64,000 nt of DNA from Oegoconia quadripuncta. Taxonomy: Eukaryota; Arthropoda; Insecta; Lepidoptera; Autostichidae. This document shows, piece by piece, positions 11,455 through 23,759 of the stretch (within the stretch, counting starts at the first letter, position 1; each line of letters begins with the position of its first letter). The stretch covers positions 2,887,772 through 2,951,771 of the forward strand of contig OX438758.1 in assembly GCA_949316235.1 (NCBI GenBank), in the 5' to 3' direction. The notes below the pieces were generated by a model. That model saw nothing but the letters and a program-made list of their open reading frames with translations. It had not been told where the DNA came from and made no database searches. The translations under genes and the position numbers were made by a program.

Positions 11455-11850
11455 TTCGAAGTGGAAGTACAAAATCTTCCTCTCAATAAATTTAAAGATA
11501 CTGTAAAACAGAAACTTATTGAGAAAGCATATTATAAAATATCAGACTATTTAGATGATAATCATCCCTGGACATAATCAGATCGTTCGCATGCCAGGCT
11601 ATTTCACAATTAATAATGAAATTTAAAAACCTGTTTGTAATATAAAAACCTTTATGTAAAATCAAAGCCTGATTTTAAAAGAGCAACCCTTCGAGTTTCT
11701 TGCTTGTTCTTCTCAGGGGAAAATTGCATTTTGAACAAGCAGTAGCTTAAAAAATTTAAAATTTACTATGTAAAATTGACTATTTTAAGTGTACTCTGTG
11801 TACCTACAAAATAAAGCATTTTTGACTTTGACTTTGACTTTGGAGTAATT
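11455..11850 (+). mobile_element. LINE family L1, 3' end with (GACTTT)n tail
   Basis: Coding remnant 'KFKDTVKQKLIEKAYYKISD' followed by YLDDNHPWT and a stop. Then comes the UTR with 'gtttcttgcttgttcttctc' and 'gtgtacctacaaaataaagc', and a short GACTTT tandem tail at 11827-11844. It is 5'-truncated. Close relatives are at 26.1, 34.1 and 40.6 kb. Confidence 0.85.
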
Positions 11851-12059
11851 ACTTAAAATTTACGATAGATGGCGTTTATCGAATCTTCTTTTTTAATTTT
11901 GTCTATTACACGGAATATAATATGTTTTTTCTAATCTGTGAAGCATTGTGTCAAGTGACACAACATAACAGCCTCCGGCAACAAAGAAGGCAATTTTAAA
12001 AATTACTCAAAAAATTACTTTTTATGCGACTGTCCCAGAAAGGAGATAATGTTTTTCGG

Positions 12060-12200
12060 GTGTAAATTTTCCAAGTTATAGTTCTAAACGGCTGGAAAGA
12101 TTTCAAAGCGCAAGGTGTCGTTCGATTCGTCGTGATTCCAGGAGAGTCACAGGATACATTTTATGGTAAAAAATATGCTGTCGGGTTTTTTGGTTTATAA
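12060..12200 (+). repeat. Family K repeat
   Basis: 'gtgtcgttcgattcgtcgtg', 'aggatacattttatggtaaa' and 'aatatgctgtcgggtttttt' occur here. They occur inverted at 40475-40600 and in part at 39100-39215. It is an interspersed repeat of unknown class. Confidence 0.65.
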
Positions 12201-12379
12201 ATTATATATTGTTATTTTATTGTAATGATTGTGCTCTATAATAACAGCTATTGGTCAGTGCCATCTACAAGGTTAGTGGATAAGCTGACACTAACCCTAC
12301 AAAGGGTTCTTAGGTGTTGTGAGTAGAGTACATTTTCATGGTTCAAAATTTTTATTCTGGAGAAAATTTTTTTTTGATA

Positions 12380-13055
12380 GACCGAGAAAAAGTGGAGCAA
12401 GTGCGTAAGTTTGTGTATTTGGGTTGAAAATGTGAGAAGGACATCGAAAGAAGAGTGAATACCGGAAATCAAATCAAGTAAATGGAGTACTGCACGCCTT
12501 TATGAGGAGCCAGAATGTGTCCAAAAAAGCTCGTCTGGCTGTTCATGGCGGGGTGGCTGGTTCCAACACTGAATTACGGGAGTGAACGCTGGGTATGGCA
12601 CAAGAAGAATGAAAGTAGAATAAATGCAGTGGAAATGAGATCATTGAGAAGTATAAATGGGGTGACTTTGAAAGATAGAATCAGGAATAGTGTAATTAGG
12701 GAGTTAAGCAGTGTGAATGAAGATGTAGTGACAAAGATTGAAAAAGGTATGCTGAGATGGTTTGGATATGTGGAGAGGATGAATGAAAGAAGACTTACGA
12801 AAGAGATATACAAAGCGAATGGGGATGGTAGTGTCGGTAGGGGAAGACCACGGCGAACGTACCATGATGAAATCGGGGACGTCTTAAAGAAAGGCCAAGT
12901 CAAGAGTACCCTAAACCGACGAGCATGTATGAACAACCTTATGAGAGTGAAGGAAGGGGAAGAGGTGTGTCAGGATCGTAGCAAGTGGAAGTCTGTGGTC
13001 TCTGCCTACCCCTACGGGAAACAGGCGTGACATTATGTATGTATGTATTTATTTC
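12380..13055 (+). mobile_element. RTE-type LINE, reverse transcriptase C-terminus
   Basis: The 171-codon open frame 12515-13030 has [86 protein letters not shown] and SAYPYGKQA. These are the signature phrases of the RTE/BovB-type ORF2 C-terminus. A disrupted upstream part in another frame ('VEQVRKFVYLG') begins near 12390. The catalytic domain is absent. The element ends in a short (TATG)n run at 13033-13046, as RTE 3' ends often do. The C-terminal frame is uninterrupted for 170 codons, so the copy may be young. A small reversed piece lies at 26276-26335. Confidence 0.88.
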
Positions 13056-13954
13056 TAAAACCTATCTGGAAAATCGCTCATGCAAGTACAAACATTCGAA
13101 GAAAAAGATTCGATTACAATTGCACTTGCACATGCACAAATACACGAAAATACTTTCCCAGATCTTACCAAGAGTAAATAAATAAAGCAGCCATATCCAT
13201 GTTATTCCAATCAACTTTGATTGCCTCACAGTTAACTGCATGGGTTAAATGAATCAATTCTAACTTATTGGGCCAAGTTTCATTCTTGTTAACGCCTAAC
13301 TGTTTTTAAACCCTTCCTGACAGGTTTTTTATTAATGAAGATAGTAAGATTGATTGAGGTATGTGTTTTATTACTGCATCTCTACATGAATAAAATATTG
13401 ACCCATGATTGAGGAGTTACTTGAGTTTAAATATTTCTAATACTGTTTTAAAAACACAACAGTATCTCAAGTGGCAACTTAAGTCGATCTCAGTCTTGAG
13501 ATCTTTTGTCAATACAAGCCATAGTATGGATACGGCCCAAATTTCCTAATATAACCTCCTAAATACCTAGCTTAAATTTTTAAGGTTTGCATTAGGTTGG
13601 ATAGCTTTTTGTTATCTCAAAAAAAAGTACGGAACACTTATTGGTAGAAACTCGCACTTGGCTCGCACACGCTCAGAATCGTTCACACGACATCCCTGCG
13701 CGTACGCATTATCGCCGCATTGACTATCAGATGGCCACTTGTATGACATAAATTCACCAATCTGCACTGGTTCCCTATGGTGCATGATGGCCCACCGATT
13801 TTATGGAGAGAGGGTCTCGGTATAACGAGGCTGTATATCAGTAGTGTAAGATAAGGGTGTTGATGTATTCTTGCATCATTTGGAAGTTCCATTGAAAAAA
13901 AGCGTTGTAGTGAACGGCGACATAAGACCGTTGGACATATTAGCCACCCCTATG
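13056..13954. other. Unassigned stretch
   Basis: No gene recognised. The ORFs here lack protein-like composition, and no repeat family from the rest of the window was matched. Confidence 0.45.
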
Positions 13955-14160
13955 TTCAGATTGAGCAAAGTTGACACTGTATACGCTTTTATAACCTTGT
14001 ACCTGAGAATATCATTAATCTAAATGAAAAACTATTTAAAAACCATGTCAAAACAACATTAACAAAAAAGGTTATTACAAAATTAGTGACTACCTGAATG
14101 ACAAAAACGCTTGGTATACTTCGCCCAGCTCCCAAAAATTATAAAATTGTATTAGTTGTA
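13955..14160 (+). mobile_element. L1-related LINE, 3' end
   Basis: Frames read RFYNLVPENIINLNEK and 'KKVITKLVT', then 'gaatgacaaaaacgcttggt'. This corresponds to the C-terminus and stop region of L1, though diverged. An A-rich tract follows at 14168-14194. A sister piece is at 28885-29002. Confidence 0.65.
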
Positions 14161-14369
14161 TACTTATATATATAAAAAAAAGAAAAGAAAAGAAAATGAT
14201 CCTCTGGGTTTCTTCCGCCGCTTCTTTTCCCACAGATGATTTCCCTTTCCGAAGCGGTGGTAGCTTGGACATACTGACTCACCGAAAAATGCTTAGCCCT
14301 ATTTTTATTTCCAATAGATTTACATTGACATTCAACAAATGATATCAAGTATCTTACGTTGAAATAAAT

Positions 14370-14402
14370 GCTTGAAGTTTGAAGTTTTGAAGTTTGAAGT
14401 TC
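14370..14402 (+). repeat. Short GAAGTTT tandem
   Basis: About four irregular copies of 'tgaagttt' in a row (around 14371-14401). Confidence 0.6.
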
Positions 14403-15984
14403 CGATACTCTGTTGGTACATTGCTTGTGTGATGATAAACCATACAGCGACAGAATACTTTTTCGACGATCGACTAGCGTTCGCCGAAGAAGTAAACAGA
14501 CGGCCTTTCGAACAACAGTTCTTCGCATGTTTGTATTTCGAAGTTCAGTGACGGACGCTACCGATGTCAAATTGTGATAATAATTCTATAGCTATTAAAT
14601 TATTCACACTTTTCATCGCAGTCAGACATTTATATTGAAAATTTCATTCGCTTGTACACAATTCTTGACTTTTGCTGCAAAATATTCTACCTGTATTACA
14701 CATCAAAATTCGAAATAATACAAATAGCAGGATTTATAAATAAAAGCGCCACGTCACTCCCGCCACCCGCCGCCAGACTTCCCGCCAAAAAGTCGCATAC
14801 AACCTTAACAGTGCTCACCTTTTTAGTCGTTTTAAAATTGTCACAGACATGGACAGTTCTAAATTTAAATAATATGCTATGTACTCGGAACACAGGCACA
14901 GATCTGTATTCTGAGGCTATGTAATCGAATTTCATGCTTACTACGAATTCTTTTGATTCCAAATTCAAAATCATTCATTTGCAGGACTGGAAATAAGTTT
15001 GTCACTTTTGCACTCGCATTATGAGTGTGAAAGAGATACACATGCCAATGTCTATTCTATGGATAGTGAAATGCTCTGATTCGGATGTATGCCAATGTCT
15101 ATTTCACATGAAATGTCGAGCGCGAAGAATCAGTCTCTAGACCAGTTCCCATTTCTTTTTTGCCACGGAATCCTTAACCCTTTTTGGCGGATCCCCAATT
15201 TGAAAATAACATGAGTGATTGTACCTGTAGATTCAATATTTCCATTTTTGACATGATAATAAAAATAATTTGTACCGTAACTGCATATTTAATATTATCC
15301 ATGAATTTTTCATATACGAGTTTTTCATATAATAATAGCACTAAAATTAGGCTTAATGTCTGACAATTCAAAGCGAATATCTGGAGCTGAATCCAGTCTG
15401 TTAGTTTCGTTATAAGAAGCGATTATGTTATGATGACCCTTTTAATTTTCGAATTGAACACGGATCCCCTGTGACCCTTCCATGGAACACCATGGTACCG
15501 TGAATCACTATTTGGGAATCGCTGCTGGATGCTTAACTTTCTGTGTTCTAGTTGGAATAAGGCATCATAATCTAACGGAGCCACCTCCGTTGATATCAAG
15601 CTTCCTTTTTTCTTCGCTCGTCTCCTTACAATTTCTTTTTTGTGTCATCATTTCAAATGGATTTTAATTCAAATTCTGACCATTGTTTTCTGAGTTCTGA
15701 TCCATTCGTCAGTCGATTCACAGCAGTGCAGTGTTTTCACCAAGTTCCAGTTTTTTATGGATTCCTCCTAAACCCTTATGGGTATGTACTTTTCTAGTAC
15801 CATAATCCACCTTTCATCCACGTATCATCACCAGCTTCATTTGAACAATAGCGAATATTTTGTAAAAATAGTGTATTTCCTGTTTTATGTTTTTATTGAG
15901 TACTATTAAATTGCGATTCATAACCAATAAAAAAACGTTAAGTGGTCTCGGCGTAATTATTAACCTATAACCAATATTAATTAT
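14403..15984. other. Unassigned stretch
   Basis: No gene recognised. Small ORFs on both strands here look random. There is a slightly GC-rich patch near 14755-14800. Confidence 0.4.
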
Positions 15985-16289
15985 TAACCTTTACGATTCG
16001 GAGGTCGCGGGTTCGATCCCCAGCGGGGTACATGTTTAAGTGCTCGGTTTGGTTGGTGGTAGGGCATTTTAAATGTCCGCCTGGCTAGCTACCACCATCT
16101 TATCTAAATCTGCCGCCAAGCAGCAATGTTAATAGCATTGTTGTGTTCCGGTTGTCAGAGATAAGATAGCCAGTCCTCCAAATGTGTTGGGGTTTCCGGG
16201 TCAGTACGCTTCCACCTTCGACCTCATCTTCACTTAACATCAGGTGAGATTGAGGTCGAGTACCAACCCGTTGCGCATAAAAAAAAAGA
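15985..16289 (+). mobile_element. SINE-A, near full length (best reference copy)
   Basis: It has the B box 'gggttcgatccccagcgggg' and a body with 'ctggctagctaccaccatct'. The 3' end 'catcaggtgagattgaggtc' is followed by 'gttgcgcat' and an A-tail. It is useful as the family reference because all segments are clean. Confidence 0.9.
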
Positions 16290-16834
16290 CCCACAAATTC
16301 CTCAAATACACATCACCATCATCGTGACGATATTGCCGGTGTGAAGAAAGCCGGTAGCGCGACTCTATCACATTATTTTTAGAAAATAAACCTTATTGTT
16401 TACGTATAATTAATTAACAAACCAATGAAAAGAAAGCCAGGCGATAACAACAGTTACATAAACGAGATTGCGAGGAATAGCAGTTAGCACAGTACTAATT
16501 TTAACCAAGCAATAGTTAATGATAGTGAGCAGAATCCGTTAGAGCTCACAATAATGTTTAACACTACATCTGTTAATTCATGAATCATAGGGAATGTACC
16601 AATAAACTGTATTGCAAGAGGTTACGTAAGATTACAAGTACTGCCTCTACTGGGGACCAATCGCGCTAAGTTTGAACGGTAACACCAAAGTTAAACACTA
16701 ACCAAAAACGTTACGTTAAGCACATTTAGTATCGCGCTAATTATTCGAACGGTAATTATGGGTAAGAGTAAAATTTACAACAAACATTTTTTTCTATCAC
16801 TGACAGGTAATATATCCTCCATAGGAGTCGTGGA
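16290..16834. other. Unassigned stretch
   Basis: No recognised gene or repeat. AT-rich. Confidence 0.45.
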
Positions 16835-17100
16835 GAGCGCGACGCGAGAGCGCAGCGACCGGGGGGGTGTCGTCGCATCGTGCCCTGCCGCGCTTCATAC
16901 CGTTCGCTGCTCGCGGTGTGAGGCACGACAGCGCCCCCTACGGAGGGTGCGCCTCCCGGAATGGGCCGCCTATGCGTTCCCAGGTCCTCCCTACTGCCGA
17001 AGAAGGTCGCCGCGGGGTTTTAGTGGGTATCCCTCCCGTCAGGAGTCCCACATAACCGTCTCGCAGTCCCCCAGACGAGCGGTACGCGAAAAAGGCAATC
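16835..17100 (+). repeat. GC-rich island, probably a LINE 3' UTR
   Basis: About 260 bp of markedly GC-rich sequence, including 'ggttttagtgggtatccctc' and 'cagtcccc'. It sits abruptly in AT-rich DNA. Phrases of the 'tttagtgggta...gagtcccac' kind occur at the 3' ends of some insect non-LTR elements, which is why I call it a repeat. The open frame across it (16758-17132) has no protein-like pattern that I recognise. Confidence 0.45.
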
Positions 17101-17170
17101 TTATCACGGCCTTTAAGATTATAGGTAATTAAAAATCTATCCTTACTTATTAGAAATGTAAACAATCATT

Positions 17171-17260
17171 ACTCGGGTACACTGTGTACCGTACACATGT
17201 CCATATTCATCAAACATTGTCCCTAGCGAAATTCACACCTAACTACACCAAACAGGGCAT
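17171..17260 (-). mobile_element. SINE-B head fragment
   Basis: On the plus strand 'actcgggtacactgtgtacc', 'catgtccatattcatcaaac' and 'actacaccaaacagggc' match the inverted SINE-B head and early body. Confidence 0.65.
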
Positions 17261-17590
17261 CAATGAATTACAGTTATCGCAACTGTTTAGTCACAAAGTT
17301 ACTCCGAACTGTTAAAGAGGATGCTTTAATGATGATAAATATAGGCTAATTGTCCGTGTTTCCGATCTATTAACACAGTAAACTGACTAAACAAAGATAT
17401 TATCATTAACCGTAATACAAACACTTTATTAATGCTTCTAAATAAAATGTTAAGTATGTCATCGCCAGCGACAAATTAGCATCAGTTTTATAATGTAGAT
17501 GGTGGTATGATTATCGTAATACAAGAATACAAGAAGTTTGCTACAAGAACTGAAGCTGGTGACGCCGTTATCACCGGAAGAGGCGCGGAG

Positions 17591-18048
17591 ACAATCAATC
17601 AATCAAGTTTACTTTATTGCACAAAATTCTACAATGCACTTCATAAATATACCTATAAATTTAGCTTTGACGACCTGTTTGGTGTAGTGGTTAGAAACTC
17701 TGACCACTATACCAACAGGTCGCGGGTTCGAATCCCGCTAGGGGCATATGTTTGTGTGATGAATACGGACATTGTGGACCCGAGTTATGGATGTTTTCAT
17801 TTATAATAAGTATTTATTTACGAAAAAAATGTATTTTATGTAGTATATCAACCATCTGGTATCCACAACACAAGTCTATAGTTGCTTACTGTGGAACTAG
17901 ATGGCGCTGTGTATATGTCTAAGAATATTTATTTATAGCTTCAAAAAAAAATATTGTACAACCAGGCGGTCTTATCGCTATTAAGCGATATCTACCAGAC
18001 CACCTTTGGGTAGAGAAAAAAGTAGAACGGGATAAAAAATGACAAAAT
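17591..18048 (-). mobile_element. Family J element interrupted by SINE-B
   Basis: The two halves, 17591-17668 and 17931-18048, read on the minus strand as one family J 3' end: 'gaacgggataaaaa' at the outer edge (plus strand), 'cttaatagcgataagaccgc', 'ttgaagcta', then 'attttgtgcaataaag' and (GATT)n. The uninterrupted copy at 47785-47957 shows where the SINE went in. Confidence 0.85.
17669..17930 (+). mobile_element. SINE-B inserted in family J
   Basis: The tRNA-like head has A box 'tggtgtagtggttag' and B box 'gggttcgaatcccgc'. The body is 'gagttatggatgttttcatt' and the 3' part ends 'gatggcgctgtgtatatgtc'. The flanks share a 'tt(a)tagctt' word, a likely target-site duplication. Confidence 0.88.
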
Positions 18049-18284
18049 AATTGCTACCAACTCAATGGAGATAGGCCTTCACTTAGTACAAGAAGCATCC
18101 AGAAGCGTGAGTGAATTTGATTACCTGTTATTACGGACGCTTGGAAGCATCATCAGTGCTTCGTTATTTACTAAGCTTTTGAATATTGAGTTTGACCAAG
18201 AGAGATTGTAGACTAGTCTGGATGAATTACACTGGTTTGGATGGCGGCGTGAGAACCGCATGAAAGGGAAACTTCTTTTCCTAC

Positions 18285-18396
18285 TTATACGCCCTATTTC
18301 TTCCTTTAATTAGCCTGGAGTCCAACGTAGCAATAGAGTCACGTAGGACACCGTCTACCTTCAGTAGGCGCCGTGTGGAATACCACTGTTGATCAT
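18285..18396 (+). repeat. Family G repeat
   Basis: 'gtagcaatagagtcacgtag' followed by 'caccgtctaccttcagtagg' is shared with 50695-50795 and, inverted, with 27735-27815. Confidence 0.7.
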
Positions 18397-20548
18397 AGCA
18401 AAAAGTATCCTAGCATATCCTATAAAGGAGATACAGTAGAAGGAGTGTGGAGGCGGGATTGATTTGGATGGCGTGAGGGACATGCACTACGTTTACCCTT
18501 CACTAGGTAGCATCGTAGGTTCAATGATCACTGATGATACTATCTTAGTTCTCGAGTACCCCGGAGTCCTGTATAAATAACGATTACGCCGACTGTACCG
18601 CCTTTTCACGATTGCTGCCAGAACATACAATCAGTGATCTACTGATATCATGCTATTGAAGATGATATGAGATTTTATTGGGTCATGAATTCATGATACA
18701 ATATTTAATAATACAAGGTTGTAGTATTTATCAGCGTGGAAAATCCACTATTGGCTAGCTACCGTACCTACTTTATTTCTTTAAGATACACACAAAAGGA
18801 TTTTCAGCGTTGCCAACATAACATTGGATTCGCTAATTTTCTCCTCGATCGCTTCCATACAAAACTTTTTGGGCGTAAGTTACAAGAAAACGCGTCTATT
18901 GATTAAATGATTTGTAAGAAAGGTGGCTTTTATTAGATTTTTATTATTGTAGTAACACTTTTTACTACCTTGTTCTGTCTTGTTTATGGCCGATCCGAAT
19001 TGAAGCTTCATCGGCATCTCGGGTCAAATTCTTTTCTGTTTGTTGCGTTTTTACCCTATATGTACATTATAATACAATATTGCAAATATTCGTGATGATT
19101 CGGAATCGCATGAGCTAAGTTACAAAATTTGAAACCCTCTTCTCCTACACCATTTTAGAGCCTAGTATACCTATGACCTAGAAACAATAATTTCACGCAC
19201 AAGCTTTGGGTTTATGGGCAACGTATTGAAGACGCGTTTTTTGGCCCTTCTTTTTAGCAAGTCGATGGTAAACACATCAATTTCTTGAGGACCAGAATAC
19301 GGCCACGCGTTCGGCATAGAAGTTGTTGCACTGAATCTAACCTTCTTTCAGTGTGATCTCCGGTTATTCTTCATTTTGGTCCTCTTGCATCAGCGTCTCT
19401 CAGTTCATCATAAATCATCAGTTTCTTACAGTTTGTTGTAAACATAAAAATTAATGCTATACCTTGCATTCACTTCGTCGTTTTGAAGGTTAATGTTCCC
19501 CGAATGTCATAGATAAGCTTCTTAGAATTTCCTGGCCATATCATCACTTTTCACCAGGTGAGATTGTTGTGTGTTTTCTGCAGACTAGAATAGGACCAAG
19601 CAGTCTCGTTTCCTGGGCGTCGTGAAAATCGACTAAGAAATAGTGCTTCGTGAGCATAACAGTATAGGTATATTAGACCACTGATGGGCAGATGCGTAAT
19701 TAGTGTTTGACCTCTAAAAAAATTTGCAATCGCCAGCCGGCCTGCTCAGCGTAGCGACTATAGCTAAATTCAATCCTCAGATGGAAAGCGATGACTCGCT
19801 CTGTAAGAGAGGTTAATGTGAGATTGTGGTCAAATGCCCATCATAAAAATGATTTCCAAATCGATAACTAGTTTTCTAACTTGGGCCACAACAGCAGACC
19901 CCTATCCCGATCCGTTCACGTCGGACCTCCGGTATGGGCCCATTGTCTGGCAGACAACCTTGAAGCTGGAACTTCTCAAAGGTTTATTATCGTTTAAATG
20001 CAGCTTTACGATGTTCAGACTTAATTCTTATTTTTTAAAACTTTTTAGTTGGAGTTGTACGAATTGGCTTGTATTGTTATATTGGCTACGAGTAAGCAAT
20101 TCATAATGAAGAAATCGCTAGAATAATAGTCATCGATGGAACTTAACGTATTAGTAAATTGAAGTGTCAGTGGGCAGATTGCATAGCTAAAAGAATCCAA
20201 CATTGGGGAAGAAAGGTTTTACGTTCTGCAGGTAGGAGCCAACATTTCTCATTTTTTAAGGAAGCATATGTTATTATGATCGCTGTTTCTTAGTTCTAAC
20301 CCAAAGGTCTACGTCTAATGGTCACCATGGACCCTATAGTCTTATTTCATTTCACAATAGCCATAGGAAGATGGTTTCCCTACGTCAACTGCTGAGGAAA
20401 CGCCTCCGTTCATCACGCTGGCCCCGTGCGGAATTATGCTCCAGTGACAATTTTTTTTAACGATTGTCTTGACCCCTGAACCCCCAAATATAATTGGAGG
20501 ATTAGCAATAGAATTAGAAATAGTAAAAATATAATAATGCAGTCAAGG
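18397..20548. other. Unassigned stretch
   Basis: No convincing gene. Short stubs recall other repeats, such as 'accaggtgagattgttgtg' near 19554 and 'gtgagattgtggtcaaatgc' near 19817. Both echo the 3' end of LINE family I. Confidence 0.4.
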
Positions 20549-20577
20549 TAGACTTAGATAAGATGGTAGTAACCTTA
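20549..20577 (-). mobile_element. SINE-A stub
   Basis: 'agacttagataagatggtag' matches the inverted SINE-A body; nothing else of the element is left. Confidence 0.4.
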
Positions 20578-22984
20578 CGTTTTCGCATTGATCGGGTTAT
20601 GAAGTCGTTTGCAAAAATTTACGGCATGAATGGTAAATTTTCTGATTTTGTGAAATTTGCCACTCTTGACTTAATGTATCCTCTGAAGCAGTGAAACACT
20701 CGTACGCTAATACCATTAATTAGTGATCACCCATCCCATCAAAAAACAGTGAACGAGGACCTTTAGTTGAATTTGTAAGTCACACCAAGTCACCATGCGC
20801 TGCAGATTATCTCTAATATTTCGCTTCCAGCAACTTTGAGATGGCACTGGATCCGATAATGACCATGCGGATATTGAACGCTCATCAATGCGCCAAGTTT
20901 GGACTGCTTGTAATTTAGCTAGATTAAATTGGAAGAGTTTGAAGCTTACCCTAATCATGATAACTTACGTAGAAGCCTAACCTGCCAAGAAGCGCCTTGA
21001 CTCACAATACGTAGAACGGGCATTTTTTATGAGTAAGCATTAAGACCACAATAACAATTAATGAAAAGTGAAGCAGTTTAATTTAATTTTTAATTTGGTT
21101 TGGTACACGCTAAGATCATAGTTTTGTAGGGTCGCGTTTTGTAATTAGAGGAAAAAAGATCTTTAATAAGGTAATAAGCTTATTAGATAATCCTCTTAAG
21201 GCCGTCAGTGAAGCGAGGTTGTAGGTACCCCGAGTCCTGTGACGTCAGTATTATACAGTAGCAGCTACTTTAAGATGAATCAGCAACTTACCACCGCCAA
21301 CAATGACTCCGACACTAGAGCCCTTTACCGGCAAAATCGGCAAGTGTGACAGTTTTTTAAATTTAGTTAATAGTGTTCGCCGATATTGCTGTTGACTATG
21401 CGGGGCCTGTAGAAACGGCCTATGTCTTAAATAGAGTTATTTTGATATGTTTCTCAAAGGATTGTATACATTAGCGATTATTTAATTAATTAAAATTAAA
21501 CCCCTTCTTGCCGGAAGCAGTAATATTTAATTAAGCCCCGTTAAACCTTAAAATAACGAAAACCCTTGTAACGTCTAACAATATTTTCTCAGAAGCGGTA
21601 AAATCTTGTGTGTCTATATTTTAACAGGGAAATCCTTCACTGAATCACTAGAGGTGTGGCGCAAGAGTGAAGCTAATAGCGTTTAGAATGAGGATCACAC
21701 CTGAAGCGCTATTGTGTACTGTGGTGAGCTACATATGACGCCCTGCTCGCGCCTAGCGTGTAATGTTAACGTCGTCGAGTGGAGTGCCGCTCATATCGCA
21801 TAATTTCTATCGCACCTATTAAATTTACTACCAAAATAGGTCATTAGCTGGTTTACGTATTGTAAATACCTCTACTAAATGAAATTAAATTTTCAGTATA
21901 GTGATATACAGAGCGTTTATTAGGACGAGCTGCCTCTGGGTACTAGGCGATCATAACTTAGCAAGACTCGTCTGCGTAACTCATGATCAACAACAGTAAT
22001 TATATTCTGTATGACTCCAACTGAACATAGATTCTGAGCTCTAACGCTATCTTATACACCAGATTATAAAAGGTATCCTGTAGCAGACGATTCACTGTGG
22101 CGCTATATATGATGCCTTTGGGTTAACGAAATAGTACTCCGAGTACCAGGCAGTCATAACATATGTATTAACAGTGAGATTCTTATTTCTACTTCAAGGA
22201 GATTGTCTGAAGAGTTATTCGTCTTACCTTTTCTCTATTTTCTCTCCTATCCAGGCTCTTTAAGAAGTGCACTGTCGCTTATCTCTTGTATTTGTGCTGC
22301 ACAGCATTGTAACCCCCAGAGCAACTTATTTCCAATCTGGGCTGATAAGAACAAATCTCTTGAGTGTGTTACTTATAGTGGAAATACTCCAACGTAATAC
22401 CAAATACTATTACATGGCGTAAATCTGCTTAATGATCCCACCTTTTAGGGTTTGGGCACGAGTGTTTCTATAAGCAAGTATAATAGTATAAGTACACGTT
22501 ATCTGGGTTTACATGTATAATTATGGCCGACAACTGGTTTCCGTCGGGCTCCAGTTCTAGTAAAAGGGTTAAGTCGCTTAAGGCTCGCCTCTGTGATGGA
22601 GTCTCCATATAAAGGTATTTCGTTTTCATTTGTACATGAAATTTTGTATGAACACTTCAACAGTGCTCTTTGGTTTGGTTTGATTCAAGCAGTCTTTTCC
22701 ATTGGGCCGGTATAGTGGATTCATATTCTCTCCAGCGAATGTAAGGCTTTTGGTGTGAAGCAATTTGTAACAAGTGGGTTCCGTTGTGTCTGCCTACCCA
22801 TAGATAAATAAAGGAAGAATTTATTTAAAAATTATCTTCTATTTCCAATTTGCTAACATTTTGTATTCTGTTCTTAGTTTTGATTTACCTGGATTTAAAT
22901 TACTGTGTTCTTACTTTTTAACTTGAAATATAAGTTATACATTAATTGTAGATACTTATATAATAACTTTTAACTATTTTAGAG
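20578..22984. other. Unassigned stretch
   Basis: No gene recognised. Diverged similar phrases recur at about 21650-21960 and 22030-22170 ('gggtactaggcgatcataac' versus 'gagtaccaggcagtcataac'). This suggests an old local duplication or an undefined repeat. Confidence 0.4.
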
Positions 22985-23110
22985 CTGGCGTCGCGTCTGG
23001 TCGAATTATCGAATGATCAGAGGACTGGCAATTACCTGCGCCAGCTCATAAGTCTGGCTGGCCATAGAACGTGGCAACGCCCCGCTAGCTTTCTGGGCAC
23101 CTTTGGCGTG
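22985..23110 (+). mobile_element. Possible transposon-derived coding scrap
   Basis: The plus strand reads ELASRLVELSNDQRTGNYLR and then QLISLAGHR in one frame. The phrase looks like a mobile-element protein, but I cannot name the family. Confidence 0.35.
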
Positions 23111-23270
23111 AACATATATTCCAGGACCCTTCTTTTTTAGTATGTTTTTGTTAATATCTCCTATGATTGTAAAATAATACAGAAATATATTCATTTGTAC
23201 ATTGTTATTTTTTTTAATCATAGAAGTCATAGTTCATTGGTATTTTAAAAATAATATTATAATAATAATA

Positions 23271-23296
23271 GAAAGAAAGAAAGAAAGAAAGAAAAA
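23271..23296 (+). repeat. (GAAA)n microsatellite
   Basis: Six tandem GAAA units. Confidence 0.9.
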
Positions 23297-23577
23297 TTTA
23301 TTTATATATGTGTATTATAATATGTAAGTGGGTCTAACGATATTGAAGTATGTAAGCACATACTTACCTTAATAAAAGGAAACCAAACCTTTCCTTCAGG
23401 TACAGAAGAGCAATATTTCTGATTCAGACAGTTTCATGACAAGGGTCGGTTCTAGTGTTACAGGATATTTTATATTGTATAACACTAATATAACTATGTA
23501 TATTTAGTTAAACATGGTAGATTATGGACATAAGTGTCAAAGACGAAATTACGATTGTAAATCTGCACGCACACACG

Positions 23578-23745
23578 CTTTTGATACTTTATCAGACTCA
23601 GCCGTAGTGCCACGTAAAAATTTTATACTTTTGATACCTACTTTAACAGGCTCTGCCGTATGGCCACGTAAAAATTTTAAACTTTTGATACTTTACCAGG
23701 CTTATCCGTAGTGCCACGTAAGAATTAGATACTGCCACGTAGAAA
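23578..23745 (+). repeat. Tandem repeat, 50-54 bp unit, about 2.7 copies
   Basis: Units begin 'cttttgatac' at 23578, 23628 and 23682. Each contains 'gtagtgccacgtaa' or 'gtatggccacgtaa' followed by 'aaattttaa'. The third is truncated and carries an extra 'gccacgtagaaaatttt'. Confidence 0.8.
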
Positions 23746-23759
23746 ATTTTGCGATCGAT

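Noticed and set aside
14139..14570. 143-codon minus-strand ORF
   Set aside because: It ends in an LINE-derived A/T-rich tail and its residue pattern looks random; nothing supports it as a gene.
16758..17132. 124-codon frame across the GC-rich island
   Set aside because: High GC removes stop codons; the peptide shows no recognisable pattern, and a repeat explanation is simpler.
23578..23745. CRISPR-like array
   Set aside because: The spacing is head-to-tail without spacers, and the genome is eukaryotic.
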